Shown: positions 9,008 through 16,588 of the stretch, in pieces
How the letters are laid out: the number at the start of each line of letters is the position of its first letter
Position numbering within the stretch: position 1 is the stretch's first letter
NCBI GenBank assembly: GCA_021783095.1
Contig: JAJXUG010000007.1
Span: 1-64,000, forward strand
Direction: 5' to 3'
Length of the DNA stretch: 64,000 nucleotides
Source of the DNA: Chloroflexota bacterium
GTDB taxonomy: Bacteria > Chloroflexota > Limnocylindria > Limnocylindrales > CSP1-4
Made by a program: the position numbers and the translations under genes
Notes under the pieces: model-generated
Databases searched by the model: none
Told to the model about the DNA's origin: nothing
What the model saw: only the letters and a program-made list of their open reading frames with translations

Positions 9008-9083
9008 TGGTGGAGATGAGGGGACTCGAACCCCTGACCCCCGCGATGCGAACGCGGTGCTCTCCCAGCTGAGCTACATCCCC
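9008..9083 (-). tRNA. tRNA-Ala (anticodon CGC)
   Basis: The minus strand folds into a 76-nt cloverleaf with acceptor GGGGATG/CATCTCC, including the G3-T70 wobble pair that is the alanine identity element. The anticodon stem is CCGCG/CGCGG around loop TTCGCAT, the T stem AGGGG/CCCCT, and discriminator A is followed by an encoded CCA. Confidence 0.96.
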
Positions 9084-9168
9084 ACGGGGCGACGCCTCCG
9101 AGCGTGTCGGGGCGACCGGCCGGGAAGTGTACCACGCGACAGCGGGCCATCCGCCGAGGGCCCCCGGA

Positions 9169-9174
9169 TAGACT
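9169..9174 (+). promoter_or_regulatory. -10 hexamer of the EamA transporter gene
   Basis: TAGACT ends 6 nt before the ATG at 9181, which places the expected transcription start on the A of ATG. No ribosome-binding site is visible. Confidence 0.5.
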
Positions 9175-9180
9175 CCGCCG

Positions 9181-10080
9181 ATGCTCATCGGCCTGTCCTA
9201 TGGTCTGTTCGCCGCCGTCGCATGGGGCGTGGTGGACATCGCGGGGGCGCTCGCGGTGCGTCAGGTCGGCAGCCTGCGCGTCCAGATCGGCACGCTGACC
9301 GTGGGCGTCGCCTCGTTCGTCGTCTTCACGCTGCTCCGGCCCGACCTGCTGGGCCCGGACTGGGTCCCGGGCGCCCTGCTGGGCTTCCTGCTGGGGGTCT
9401 TCGCCGCGTCGGGGTACATCACGTACATGACCGCGCTGCGGCTGGGCCCGATCAGCGTGGTCAGCCCCGTCACCGTCTCGTACGGGGGGCTGTCGGTCCT
9501 GCTGGCGGTGGTCGTCCGCGGCGAGTCGCTGAGCGGGCTCCAGGTCGTCGGCACCGCGCTCGCCGTGCTCGGCGTCATGCTGACGGCCGTGGTGCTCCAG
9601 GAGGGGACGCTCCGGAGCGCGCGGATGGTGGGGCCCGGCGTGGCGATGGCGCTGCTGACGGTCGTGCTGTTCGGGCTCTTGGGCGTGCTCCTCGCCGGGC
9701 CGATCCGGGACCACGGCTGGCTGCCGATCCTGCTCGGCTCGCGCTTCGGCAACCTGGCGGCGGGCGTCACCCTGCTGGCGATTGCGCTGGCCACGGGTTC
9801 CGAGCGCTTCAGCGCCGTGCTCGAGCCGAGCCGCCCGGCTACCCGCCAGATCGTCGCGCTCCTGGCGCTCGCGGGAGTGTGCGACACGGCGGCGTTCACC
9901 TCGTTCGCCATCGGGCTCGCCGAGGCACCGGTCTGGATCGTCACCTTGGTGAGTTCGTTCGGCCCGGTGCTCGTGGTGCTGTTCGCGATCCTGCGCCTGG
10001 GCGAGCGCCTCCGGCCCGTCCAGTGGGTGGGGCTCGGTGCGCTGGCGGCGGGCTTGAGCGTGCTTGCGCTCGCCGGGTAG
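9181..10080 (+). CDS. EamA/DMT-family membrane transporter
   Basis: The 299-residue product consists of about ten hydrophobic segments arranged as two EamA repeats (about 3-135 and 150-298). The conserved pattern is recognisable: GLFAAVAWGVVDI near the N-terminus, RLGPISVVSPVTVSYGGLSVLLAVVVRGESL closing the first half, and LAEAPVWIVTLVSSFGPVLVVLFAILRLGERL in the same place of the second. DMT permeases export or import small metabolites such as amino acids or drugs; the substrate is unknown. It is transcribed divergently from tRNA-Ala. The short spacing from the -10 element suggests leaderless translation. Confidence 0.85.
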   Translation: MLIGLSYGLFAAVAWGVVDIAGALAVRQVGSLRVQIGTLTVGVASFVVFTLLRPDLLGPDWVPGALLGFLLGVFAASGYITYMTALRLGPISVVSPVTVSYGGLSVLLAVVVRGESLSGLQVVGTALAVLGVMLTAVVLQEGTLRSARMVGPGVAMALLTVVLFGLLGVLLAGPIRDHGWLPILLGSRFGNLAAGVTLLAIALATGSERFSAVLEPSRPATRQIVALLALAGVCDTAAFTSFAIGLAEAPVWIVTLVSSFGPVLVVLFAILRLGERLRPVQWVGLGALAAGLSVLALAG

Positions 10081-10110
10081 CAAGGGCCGTGGTCGCCGCC
10101 GTTGCCGCCC

Positions 10111-10275
10111 GGGAATTGTCAGATAGTCCAAGGACGACTCGGCGTGCGGCCAGGAGGCGATGTTTCGGGGCTCGGACGGCCGAATCGGCCGATTCCGCTG
10201 ACGGTCAGTCGTCCTTGGACTGCGTGACAGTTTCCTGCCCGGCTCGTAGTCGTACTTTGGCCATCTGACGATTCC
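10111..10275. repeat. dispersed inverted-repeat element, copy A
   Basis: AGTCCAAGGACGACT (10125-10139) and its exact reverse complement (10207-10221) form a 15-bp inverted repeat. A second reverse copy lies at 10243-10275 (reading CCAAAGTACGACTACG on the minus strand). Between the arms is a small palindrome CGGCCGA-A-TCGGCCG. The arms share the core AAG-ACGACT(ACG) with elements near 32.1, 47.5 and 63.1 kb. Confidence 0.65.
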
Positions 10276-10302
10276 ACGGGCCTCCAGACCGCCCGCCGGC
10301 TC

Positions 10303-10330
10303 TTGACGAATAGAACAGGCGTTCTATGAT
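10303..10330 (+). promoter_or_regulatory. promoter of the imuA operon
   Basis: TTGACG (10303-10308) and TATGAT (10325-10330) are separated by 16 bp. The predicted start of transcription is about 10337, only a few bases before the ATG at 10341. Confidence 0.75.
10313..10324. promoter_or_regulatory. LexA-type SOS box of imuA-imuB
   Basis: GAAC-AGGC-GTTC is a perfect Gram-positive-type SOS operator filling the space between -35 and -10. Bound LexA would block polymerase directly. The same arrangement precedes dnaE2 at 16600-16611. Confidence 0.85.
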
Positions 10331-10340
10331 TAGACGTCCG

Positions 10341-11717
10341 ATGACCCGAGCATCCGACGTCTCCCAGGCCCTCGCCAGCCTCCAGGCACGATGGGGCGCG
10401 GCCGCTCCGCGACGCTGGGGAGAGGTCGCGCCGGTGGTCGATGGCGCGCTCGCGCTGGCGCCGGTCCCGCTCGATGACGAGACCGAGGCCAGGGCGGCCG
10501 GGGCCGACCGCCGGCAAGCCGAAGCGCCCGGAGCCCGCGCCGAAGCCTTCGCGCCTGCATCGACCGTCGTCGCGCCCGCCAACCCGTTCGCGCCCGCACG
10601 GCCGGGCGTCCCCGCGCACGAGGACGGCCGGGTGGTCCCCACGGGCTTCGCCGCGCTGGACGCCGCGCTGGGGACGGGCGGGCTGCCGCGCTCGGCCACC
10701 GTGGCGCTCCGCGGGGGCGCCAGCGCGGGGCGGACGACGCTCGCGCTCCGGGTGGCCGCGGAGGCCCAGGCCGCCGGGTCCATCGTGGCCTGGCTCGACC
10801 TCGCCCGCGCGTTCGATCCCGTGGAGGCAGTGACGCGGGGCATCCGTCCGGAGTGGCTGGTGGTCCTCGTGCCGCAGGACCTCGAGGAGGCGCTGGCGCT
10901 GGCGGGCTCGCTGCTCGCCGCCCGGACGGTGGACCTGCTGGTGCTGGACCTGCCCGAGGGTCGGGACCCGGCGGTGGCCGGAGCGCGGGTGGGGGACCGG
11001 CTGGGGCGGCTGGCGGGGCTGGCCCGGCGGGCGGGGACGCTGCTCGTGGTGCTGGCGCCCGACGGGCTGGGACGCGGGCTGGCGGCTGCTGTGGACCAGG
11101 CGAGCGGGCTGCGGCTTGAGCTGCGCCGCTCGGGCTGGATCCGGCTGGGCCGGGACGTGGTCGGGCAGCGGTGCCGGGCCACCGTGGCGCGCAACCGGTA
11201 CGGCCCGCCCGGTCGGGACGCCGAGCTGGCCATCCTGTACGCCGAGGGCGGGCCGCGGGACGGCTGCCTCGCACGCCCAGAGCTGCTCGCGGGGCTCGAG
11301 GCGCCCGCCTCGCCACCGGGGCCCCCGGCGCCCTCGGGATCCCCGAGACCCGAGGGTCCCTCGCCGGTCGTCGCCTGGTTCGCCCAGCCGCCGGCCCATC
11401 AGCCGCCGGCCCCGCCCGGCCCCGTCGCCCCCGCCGATCGGAAAGGCCCCCACCCATCGATCGATCGCCATGCGCCTGCTCTACCTGTTCTGGCCGCACC
11501 TGCCACTCCGCCTCGCCCGGGCTCGCCACGAGGCGGGCGGCGCCAACTCCGGCTCGTGGCCGACCGGCCCGATCGTCCTCGGCGGGCAGCCCTGGACGGG
11601 CGGGACGGTCCTCGACGCGGATCCGCTCGCCCGGGCGCTCGGCGTCCGGCGGGGGATCCCGCTGGGGTCGGCGCACCGCATGGCGCCCGAAGCGGTCTTC
11701 CTGGACCCGGCGCCTGA
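10341..11717 (+). CDS. imuA: ImuA-like RecA-fold protein of the SOS mutagenesis cassette
   Basis: The 458-residue product has a RecA-like core beginning at about residue 98 (VVPTGFAALDAALGTGGLP). Its Walker A is degenerate: GGASAGRTT at 125-133 has Arg131 where Lys is usual. A Walker B-like LLVLDLPE follows. ImuA-type proteins act with ImuB and DnaE2 in translesion synthesis. Identification rests on the fold plus position directly before imuB behind an SOS box. I start at 10341 because the earlier in-frame ATG at 10326 lies inside the -10 hexamer. Oddly, the frame runs 248 nt into imuB; the last about 80 residues are Arg/Pro-rich and look like an antiregister reading of imuB. The functional protein probably ends near residue 370, after a Pro-rich tail, so a stop codon may have been lost. 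Confidence 0.75.
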   Translation: MTRASDVSQALASLQARWGAAAPRRWGEVAPVVDGALALAPVPLDDETEARAAGADRRQAEAPGARAEAFAPASTVVAPANPFAPARPGVPAHEDGRVVPTGFAALDAALGTGGLPRSATVALRGGASAGRTTLALRVAAEAQAAGSIVAWLDLARAFDPVEAVTRGIRPEWLVVLVPQDLEEALALAGSLLAARTVDLLVLDLPEGRDPAVAGARVGDRLGRLAGLARRAGTLLVVLAPDGLGRGLAAAVDQASGLRLELRRSGWIRLGRDVVGQRCRATVARNRYGPPGRDAELAILYAEGGPRDGCLARPELLAGLEAPASPPGPPAPSGSPRPEGPSPVVAWFAQPPAHQPPAPPGPVAPADRKGPHPSIDRHAPALPVLAAPATPPRPGSPRGGRRQLRLVADRPDRPRRAALDGRDGPRRGSARPGARRPAGDPAGVGAPHGARSGLPGPGA

Positions 11718-12837
11718 CGAGGACCGGGCCGCGGTCGAGGCCGCCTGCGAGCGGCTCGCCGCGTTCAGCCCGGGGATCGCCGGGCCGAGCGACGTCGCGG
11801 ACCCGGCGTTCGGCCGGCTGATCGTCCACGCCGACGGGCTGGTGCGCCTGTGGGGCGTCGAGGAGCGGCTGGTGGCGCGCATGGTCGAGGCGCTGGCGCC
11901 GGTGCTGCCCGGCCCGCCCCACGCGGGGATCGCCGGGACGGGGTTCGCCGCCGGGGTCGCCGCCGGGCATGCGGAGCCGGGCGGGCCGCCGCTGCTGGTT
12001 CCGCCGGGCGACGACGAGCAGTTCCTCGCCCCCTACCCGGCGAAGCTGCTGACGAAGGACCCCGACATCCGGGCGCGCCTCGCGCGGTTCGGCCTGCGGA
12101 CGATCGGCGCGGTGGCCGAGCTGCCGCGCTCCGCCCTGGTGGCGCGCTTCGGCGAGGAGGGGGCGCGGCTCCTCGCCCGGGCGCTGGGCGAGGAGACGGA
12201 GCAGTTCCGGCCGCGCCGCGCCGCCGAGCGGATGGCGCTGGGACTGCCGCTGGACCCGCCTGCCGAGGGGCTCGACGCGCTGCGGTTCGTGCTCCGTCGG
12301 CTCGCGGCGACGCTGGCCGACCAGCTGGCGGCGCGGGGCCAGGCAGCGGGCCTGGCGCGCCTCGCGATCACCCACGACCTGGCGTTCGCACGACGGGGGA
12401 CGCCGCCGGAGCTCCACTTCGAGCAGCGGTTCCCCGAGCCCACCGCGGATGCCGAGGCGATCGAGCGGCTGCTGTTCGCGCGCCTCGAGGGGGCGCCGCC
12501 GCCGGCTGCCGTGGCCCGCCTGGAGCTCGAGCTCGGGCTGGTCGATTCGGCGCGTGGCCGGCAGCTGCCGCTGTTCACGCCCCAGGCTGCGAGGGGAGCA
12601 AGGCTGGAGTGGCAGCTGGCCCGGCTCGCGATCGCGTTCGGGGCGGATCGGGTCCGACGCGTGGAGGTGGGCGATCCGGAAGCGCCGCTCGCCGAGGAGC
12701 GCTGGGCGTGGCAGCCAGTGGCAGGCGCCGAGGTGACCGGCGCGGCTGGCACTGGCCCGGTGGCGAGGGGCGAGGCGCGGCCTGCCGGGCGGACGGCGAG
12801 GGCAGGGGCGCAACCGGTCGAGAGGCTCGCCCGGTGA
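11470..12837 (+). CDS. imuB: ImuB, catalytically inactive Y-family polymerase homologue
   Basis: This 455-residue DinB-like protein opens with MRLLYLFWPHLPLRLARARHE, where an active Y-family polymerase would carry the metal-binding Asp. At the second site it reads HADGLVRLWGVEE instead of the S-x-D-E motif. Loss of both acidic sites is the hallmark of ImuB, which serves as an adaptor linking ImuA, DnaE2 and the beta clamp. The helix-hairpin-helix region (LARFGLRTIGAVAELPRSALVARFGEEG, about 200-225) and the little-finger domain are recognisable. The segment GRQLPLF (about 365-371) resembles a clamp-binding motif (Q-L-x-L-F). The ATG at 11470 lies inside imuA; the stop overlaps the next gene by 4 nt (GTGA). 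Confidence 0.88.
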   Translation: MRLLYLFWPHLPLRLARARHEAGGANSGSWPTGPIVLGGQPWTGGTVLDADPLARALGVRRGIPLGSAHRMAPEAVFLDPAPDEDRAAVEAACERLAAFSPGIAGPSDVADPAFGRLIVHADGLVRLWGVEERLVARMVEALAPVLPGPPHAGIAGTGFAAGVAAGHAEPGGPPLLVPPGDDEQFLAPYPAKLLTKDPDIRARLARFGLRTIGAVAELPRSALVARFGEEGARLLARALGEETEQFRPRRAAERMALGLPLDPPAEGLDALRFVLRRLAATLADQLAARGQAAGLARLAITHDLAFARRGTPPELHFEQRFPEPTADAEAIERLLFARLEGAPPPAAVARLELELGLVDSARGRQLPLFTPQAARGARLEWQLARLAIAFGADRVRRVEVGDPEAPLAEERWAWQPVAGAEVTGAAGTGPVARGEARPAGRTARAGAQPVERLAR

Positions 12838-13082
12838 CCCGCCTGCTGCGCGAGCACCCGGCCGTGGACGCCGAGCTCGATGACGCCGGCCGCCTCGTCG
12901 CGATCAGCTGGAACGGCCGCCGCGAGCCGGTCGAGGTCTGCAACCGCTGGCGCGTGGAGGAGTCGTGGTGGCGCGAGCCCATCGCCCGCGACTACTTCAA
13001 GGTGGTCGGCCAAAGCTGGCTCGCGCTGGTGTACCTGGACCGCCTCGCCGGGACGTGGCACCTGGAGCGCCTGTACGACTGA
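12834..13082 (+). CDS. DUF6504-type small protein coupled to imuB
   Basis: This 82-residue protein starts at a GTG overlapping the imuB stop by 4 nt. The sequence (AGRLVAISWNGRREPVEVCNRWRVEESWWREPIARDYFKV...LVYLDRLAGTWHLERLYD) matches the small domain repeatedly found beside imuB/dnaE2 in Actinobacteria and relatives and named DUF6504. Function is unknown; tight coupling and the shared SOS promoter imply a role in the mutasome. It is rich in Trp and charged residues and has no membrane segment. Confidence 0.75.
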   Translation: MTRLLREHPAVDAELDDAGRLVAISWNGRREPVEVCNRWRVEESWWREPIARDYFKVVGQSWLALVYLDRLAGTWHLERLYD

Positions 13083-13267
13083 GGCCATCTTCGCCCGCAC
13101 CCTCGCCCGCGGCCTGAACCGCGGCGAGCACGAAGGAACGAGCACGAACAGGCCCACGCTCGGGGCAGGGGAATGGCGGCGACCGGTCCGGAGGACCGAG
13201 GGTCGAGAGGGGGTGCGCCGGTCGTGGGCCGGGTCGCGCGTGCGATCCGGGACGCCAGTTGGGGCCG

Positions 13268-13390
13268 TCAGCGGATGGCGGGCGACCCGAGCGCAATCGA
13301 GGTGACGAGCAGCACGAGCAGCACCGCGAGGACGAGTGCGAGCGCACCCAGGTCTCGCCGTCGACTTGTCTGCACCGGCACCACCCCCAT
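13268..13390 (-). CDS. small single-pass membrane protein (40 aa)
   Basis: A basic N-terminus (QTSRRRDLG) leads into one strongly hydrophobic helix (ALALVLAVLLVLLVTSIAL) and a short tail, GSPAIR. A GGGGAG ribosome-binding site stands 2 nt before the ATG at 13390, or 8 nt before a GTG two codons in, so the true start may be the GTG. Architecture closely parallels the 32-aa protein at 13561-13659. Function unknown. Confidence 0.5.
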   Translation of the reverse strand: MGVVPVQTSRRRDLGALALVLAVLLVLLVTSIALGSPAIR

Positions 13391-13560
13391 CGCTCCCCGG
13401 ACCGGCTCCAGCCGGTCGCCGGCACCTCAGACGCCGACGGGGGCGACGGTGTTGCGTCCGGCTGTTGCAGGGTCGTGAAAACAGGCGGCCGACATCGGAT
13501 CCGTGTGGGGGCGGGCCGAGCGGCGCAGCGCGGTCCGATGCGCGCAGGTGGCGCCAGGCG

Positions 13561-13659
13561 TCAGTGCCTGATAGAACTCAGGACCAGGATCACGACGAGC
13601 GCGACCAGCAACACCGTCAGCAACCCGGCCGCAACGACGTCGCGCGAGCGGACTTCCAT
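13561..13659 (-). CDS. small single-pass membrane protein (32 aa)
   Basis: The product has a charged start (MEVRSRDVVA), one transmembrane helix (GLLTVLLVALVVILVL) and a short tail, SSIRH. A very strong Shine-Dalgarno stretch (AGGAGGAGAGG) precedes the ATG, which argues that it is genuinely translated. It follows the lipoprotein gene by 20 nt on the same strand and is probably co-transcribed with it. No family recognised. Confidence 0.6.
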   Translation of the reverse strand: MEVRSRDVVAAGLLTVLLVALVVILVLSSIRH

Positions 13660-13679
13660 CGACCTCTCCTCCTGGCTCG

Positions 13680-14240
13680 TCAGCCGCTGGCGCCGGCGCA
13701 ACCGGCGCCGAACAGCACGCTGATCATGGTGGTACCGCCTTGCGGCTTGACGGTGACCTGCGCCTTGCACTCCGGCAGGTCGCCCTGGACGTCGATCACC
13801 CTCGACCCGTCCTCGAGGGCACTGCCGACGTCCACCTTGGCGAAGCTGGCCGCCAGGAGCGCGTCGTGGTACCAGGTCGCGACCTCGGACACAGACGCCT
13901 TCGACACCCACGACCCGCTGACGGGCCCGTCGGGCGGAGCGTCGGCCACGGTGGCAGCCGGGAAGACCGGGAACGCCGCCGGCACGGCGTCGAGGATCCG
14001 GCCCCACGGCGTCTGCGTGGTGCCGACCGGGGTGGCGCCGGGTGCAGACGCCGCCGAGGTGGAGTGAGGCGCCGGCGAGCTCGCGCCGGGCTCCGTCGTC
14101 CGCGCAGCCGCCGAGGCGGCGGGCGTTCGGGCCGCACGCACCACCGGCGATGCGGCGGGGGTGGCGACGGGCGATCCGGTGCACGCCCCGAGCGCAAGCG
14201 CGAGGGCCAACAGGGTGGCGAAGCGGACGACGGATCGCAT
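13680..14240 (-). CDS. putative lipoprotein of unknown function
   Basis: The 186-residue protein has a lipoprotein signal peptide: MRSVVRF, a hydrophobic run LLALALAL and the lipobox G-A-C with Cys20. An Ala/Thr/Pro/Ser-rich linker (about 21-80) precedes a compact domain (about 85-186) with WGRILDAVPAAFPVFPAA, VATWYHDALLAASF and a C-terminal pair of cysteines (C170 and C182 by count) that could form a disulfide. It should sit on the outer face of the cytoplasmic membrane. TACGAT (minus strand, 14247-14252) ends 6 nt before the ATG, consistent with a leaderless transcript. The 32-aa membrane protein is downstream. Homologues of this layout are common as hypothetical proteins in high-GC bacteria. 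Confidence 0.75.
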   Translation of the reverse strand: MRSVVRFATLLALALALGACTGSPVATPAASPVVRAARTPAASAAARTTEPGASSPAPHSTSAASAPGATPVGTTQTPWGRILDAVPAAFPVFPAATVADAPPDGPVSGSWVSKASVSEVATWYHDALLAASFAKVDVGSALEDGSRVIDVQGDLPECKAQVTVKPQGGTTMISVLFGAGCAGASG

Positions 14241-14246
14241 GACCGC

Positions 14247-14252
14247 ATCGTA
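14247..14252 (-). promoter_or_regulatory. -10 hexamer of the lipoprotein gene
   Basis: On the minus strand TACGAT ends 6 nt before the ATG at 14240. Confidence 0.45.
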
Positions 14253-14278
14253 GCCCCCGCGCCGCCCCGTGCAAGAAG

Positions 14279-14308
14279 GGACCCCCGCCGACCGATCGAC
14301 GGGGGTCC
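14279..14308 (-). terminator. hairpin terminator
   Basis: GGACCCCCG and CGGGGGTCC form a 9-bp stem with a 12-nt loop. On the minus strand it lies just past the small gene at 14412-14543 and before the lipoprotein promoter, so it insulates the two. No long U-tract is present. Confidence 0.5.
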
Positions 14309-14411
14309 GAGTCACGGTCCGCCGACTGCGAGGAGCCGGTCGGGCCAGGTCGGCGGTCGCCATCGCCTGCGGCCGTCGCCGTGAGGAGGTCATCTGGGGA
14401 CGGCCGCCGGC

Positions 14412-14543
14412 TCAGCCGGCAGAGGTCGCCAGTGCGGGAAGAGCCACGAGGATCAACAGCGCGAGCAGCGCTATCGCCACGGCCCGACACGCAAGGTCGA
14501 GGACGGGTCGGCGGGCGAGGATCTCCTGGAGTTGGGTGACCAC
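14412..14543 (-). CDS. small membrane protein (43 aa)
   Basis: From a GTG at 14543 the product is a short amphipathic segment (TQLQEILARRPVLDLACRA) followed by a hydrophobic helix (VAIALLALLILVALPALA) and TSAG. It is followed by a hairpin terminator. No clear ribosome-binding site is seen and the start is uncertain. It is the third tiny membrane protein in 1.3 kb. Function unknown. Confidence 0.4.
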   Translation of the reverse strand: MVTQLQEILARRPVLDLACRAVAIALLALLILVALPALATSAG

Positions 14544-14640
14544 GCCGCGTGAGACGCGCGAGGTGCCCCGTTGGTTGCGCTCCGGGCGGCGCTCGCCCAA
14601 GCGAATCGTACGGGCTCGCCGGGGCCGAAGGGGCCACCGA

Positions 14641-14646
14641 TACAAT
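14641..14646 (+). promoter_or_regulatory. -10 hexamer of the HAD phosphatase gene
   Basis: TACAAT ends 8 nt before the GTG at 14655; expected leader about 2 nt. Confidence 0.5.
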
Positions 14647-14654
14647 CCTCGCTC

Positions 14655-15317
14655 GTGACCGCCCTCGTCCTGCCCCGCCGCTTCCGCGCCGTGCTGTTCG
14701 ACATGGACGGCCTGCTGCTCGACTCCGAGCCGCTGTGGATCGAGGCCGAGGCCGAGCTGCTCGAGCGCCATGGCGACCGCCTCACCGAGGCCGACCGGGA
14801 GGCCAGCCATGGCCGCGCCCTCCCCGACTCCGCCCGCGCCTACTCCAAGCGGCTCGGCGGGATGGACGCGGCGCTCATCGAGGCGGAGCTGCTCGACCTC
14901 ATGCGGGCGAAGTACCTCGCCGGCGCACCGCTCCACCGGGGCGCCGCGGAGCTGGTCCAGGCCCTGGTGGGGCGCGTGAGGCTCGGCGTCGCCACGTCCA
15001 CCACGACGCCGCTCGTCGAGCTCGCGCTCCGCGGCGCGGGGCTGCTCGACGCGTTCGAGATCGTGGCGTCGGGCTCGGACCTCGGTGCAGGAAAGCCTGA
15101 CCCGACCGTGTTCATCGAGGGCTGCCGGCTGCTCTCGACCGACCCGGAGCACGCCGTCGCCTTCGAGGACTCGCCGGTTGGCGTCCAGGCGGCACGGGCG
15201 GCCGGCATGTTCGTCGTTGGCGTGCCCGACCGTCCGGGCGTGGGGCCGGCGCTGATCAGCGCGGGGGCGGACCTGCTCATCGATTCGCTCGAGGACGTCG
15301 TGGTCGAGGGGGCCTGA
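14655..15317 (+). CDS. HAD-superfamily phosphatase (beta-phosphoglucomutase-like)
   Basis: The 220-residue protein carries all four HAD motifs: nucleophile motif I AVLFDMDGLLLDSEP with D16 and D18, motif II Thr/Ser within VATSTTTP, motif III Lys in GAGKPDP, and motif IV acidic residues in AFEDSPVGVQAARAAGM. The helical cap between motifs I and II is of the subfamily I type seen in phosphoglycolate phosphatases and beta-phosphoglucomutases. It should be a cytosolic Mg-dependent phosphatase or mutase on a sugar phosphate or similar metabolite; the exact substrate is unknown. The GTG start is supported by the close -10 element. The pentapeptide-repeat gene starts one base after its stop. Confidence 0.85.
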   Translation: MTALVLPRRFRAVLFDMDGLLLDSEPLWIEAEAELLERHGDRLTEADREASHGRALPDSARAYSKRLGGMDAALIEAELLDLMRAKYLAGAPLHRGAAELVQALVGRVRLGVATSTTTPLVELALRGAGLLDAFEIVASGSDLGAGKPDPTVFIEGCRLLSTDPEHAVAFEDSPVGVQAARAAGMFVVGVPDRPGVGPALISAGADLLIDSLEDVVVEGA

Positions 15318-15318
15318 G

Positions 15319-15999
15319 GTGGAGGCGATCGGAGGTGCGAGGCCGGCGGCCAGGCCGGGCGCGCCGCGCGAGGTGGCCCTGCCCGAGGTGATGACCACGT
15401 TCACCGGGGCGGGCCTCGAGCCGCACGGCGACTACGATGCCGTCCGCTTCGCGAGCCTCGATCTCGGGGGTCGGGCCGCTGACGACGCCGCGTTCCTCGG
15501 CTGCCACATCGAGCGGTGCCGGCTGGACGGGGTGTCGATGCGCCGGGTGCGGATCTCCGAGTGCCGGATCGAGGAGCTGGGTGCCGCGAGCATCGACGCG
15601 GCCGACTCGGTCTGGCGCGACACCCTCGTCACGGTCCGGCGAGTCGGCGCGCTGCTCTCGACCGGAGGCTCGTGGACGTCCGTGCGAGTGCGCGGCGGGC
15701 GTCTGGACCTCGTCGACCTCTCCGGCGCGAAGCTCGCCACCGTGGCGTTCGAGGGGTGCGTGATCGGCGAGCTGGACCTGGGCACCGTCGACGCGCGCGA
15801 CCTGTCCTTCGAGGACTGCGAGATCGAGCTGCTCGACCTGACCGGGGCGCGCCTCGTCCGCACGGACCTCACGGGCGCCTCGATCGGCGGGGTCCGCGGC
15901 GTCGCCGGGCTCCGCGGCGCGACGCTCACGCCGGCGCAGGTCGCGGACCTCGCCCCGCTGATGGCCGCCCACCTGGGAATCAAGGTCCGCGAGGCCTGA
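15319..15999 (+). CDS. pentapeptide-repeat-like protein
   Basis: The 226-residue product contains a right-handed beta-helix style repeat pattern, A(D/N)LxF-like units such as FASLDLGG, FLGCHIERCRLDGV, MRRVRISECRIEEL, LDLVDLSGAKLATVAFEGCVIGELDLGTVDARDLSFEDCEIELLDLTGARLVRTDLTGA. Such proteins can mimic DNA or act as scaffolds (the Qnr/MfpA group protects gyrase), but most are uncharacterised. The first 35 residues are Ala/Arg/Pro-rich and a start at the internal ATG near 15390 (MTTFTGAG) is possible. It lies 1 nt after the HAD gene, so the two are probably co-transcribed. The next gene, convergent, is a GyrI-like protein. Confidence 0.7.
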   Translation: MEAIGGARPAARPGAPREVALPEVMTTFTGAGLEPHGDYDAVRFASLDLGGRAADDAAFLGCHIERCRLDGVSMRRVRISECRIEELGAASIDAADSVWRDTLVTVRRVGALLSTGGSWTSVRVRGGRLDLVDLSGAKLATVAFEGCVIGELDLGTVDARDLSFEDCEIELLDLTGARLVRTDLTGASIGGVRGVAGLRGATLTPAQVADLAPLMAAHLGIKVREA

Positions 16000-16009
16000 C
16001 GGGCGGAGT

Positions 16010-16492
16010 TCAGCCCACGGCGACCGGCACCCTCATCACCGGGAACTCGACGATCGTCTCGACGCGCTCGGGCGGCGTGGACGGCTCGCTCAGGTACACC
16101 TCCCGCGGCGGGCCGGCGATCGTCAGCCCGTGCTCCGGGATCCACGTCGTCAGCGCGATGTAGGCGGCCTCCACGGTGTCGCACGGCCCGACGTGCTTCC
16201 GGCTCGCGAACGTGCCCGCCGGCAGGTCCACCAGCCGCCACGGGTCGTGCGGCTCGAGCGAGCCGCCCACCGGCGCGCAGATCTCGATGTCCATCGGCTG
16301 ACCCGGCGTCGGCATCGAGTGGCAGATGACGAAGGGCGGACCGGCCGCCTCCGCCTCGGCGGCGCCGATGAGCGCGTACACCTCACCGAACGCCTGCCCT
16401 AGGGTTGGGCCGATCAGCTCGATGGCGACCGACACGCGCTTCGAGACGACCCGCAGGGCGGGCCGGTCGACGACACGGACCGCGTGCCCCAT
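16010..16492 (-). CDS. GyrI-like / AraC effector-binding-domain protein
   Basis: A 160-residue stand-alone GyrI-like small-molecule-binding domain. Recognisable parts are the start VRVVDRPALRVVSKRV, then LGQAFGEVYALIGAAEAEAAGPPFVICH, the central DIEICAPVGG and the late GPCDTVEAAYIALTTWIPEHGLTIAGPPREVYLSEP, which is the typical second half of the SOUL/GyrI fold. Members bind hydrophobic ligands, inhibit gyrase or hydrolyse toxic cyclopropanoids; which applies here is unknown. A GAGGAGA ribosome-binding site 8 nt before the ATG fixes the start. It converges with the pentapeptide-repeat gene, leaving a 10-nt gap. Confidence 0.8.
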   Translation of the reverse strand: MGHAVRVVDRPALRVVSKRVSVAIELIGPTLGQAFGEVYALIGAAEAEAAGPPFVICHSMPTPGQPMDIEICAPVGGSLEPHDPWRLVDLPAGTFASRKHVGPCDTVEAAYIALTTWIPEHGLTIAGPPREVYLSEPSTPPERVETIVEFPVMRVPVAVG

Positions 16493-16588
16493 GACACGTC
16501 TCCTCACCAAGCCGTCGCATCTCGTGGGCAACGGCCGCAGGGGCGACCCTCGGGAGGTGGTGCGGCGGCCGCCAGAGGCCTTCGGCTC

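Noticed and set aside
10326-10340. Earlier ATG for imuA
   Set aside because: It lies inside the -10 hexamer TATGAT and upstream of the predicted transcript start.
11116-11469. Extended N-terminus for imuB
   Set aside because: The extra residues overlap the RecA-like part of imuA out of frame and lack any domain; ImuB homology starts at the ATG at 11470.
14571-14654. Longer HAD phosphatase start
   Set aside because: It would lie upstream of the -10 hexamer TACAAT; the GTG at 14655 fits the family start.
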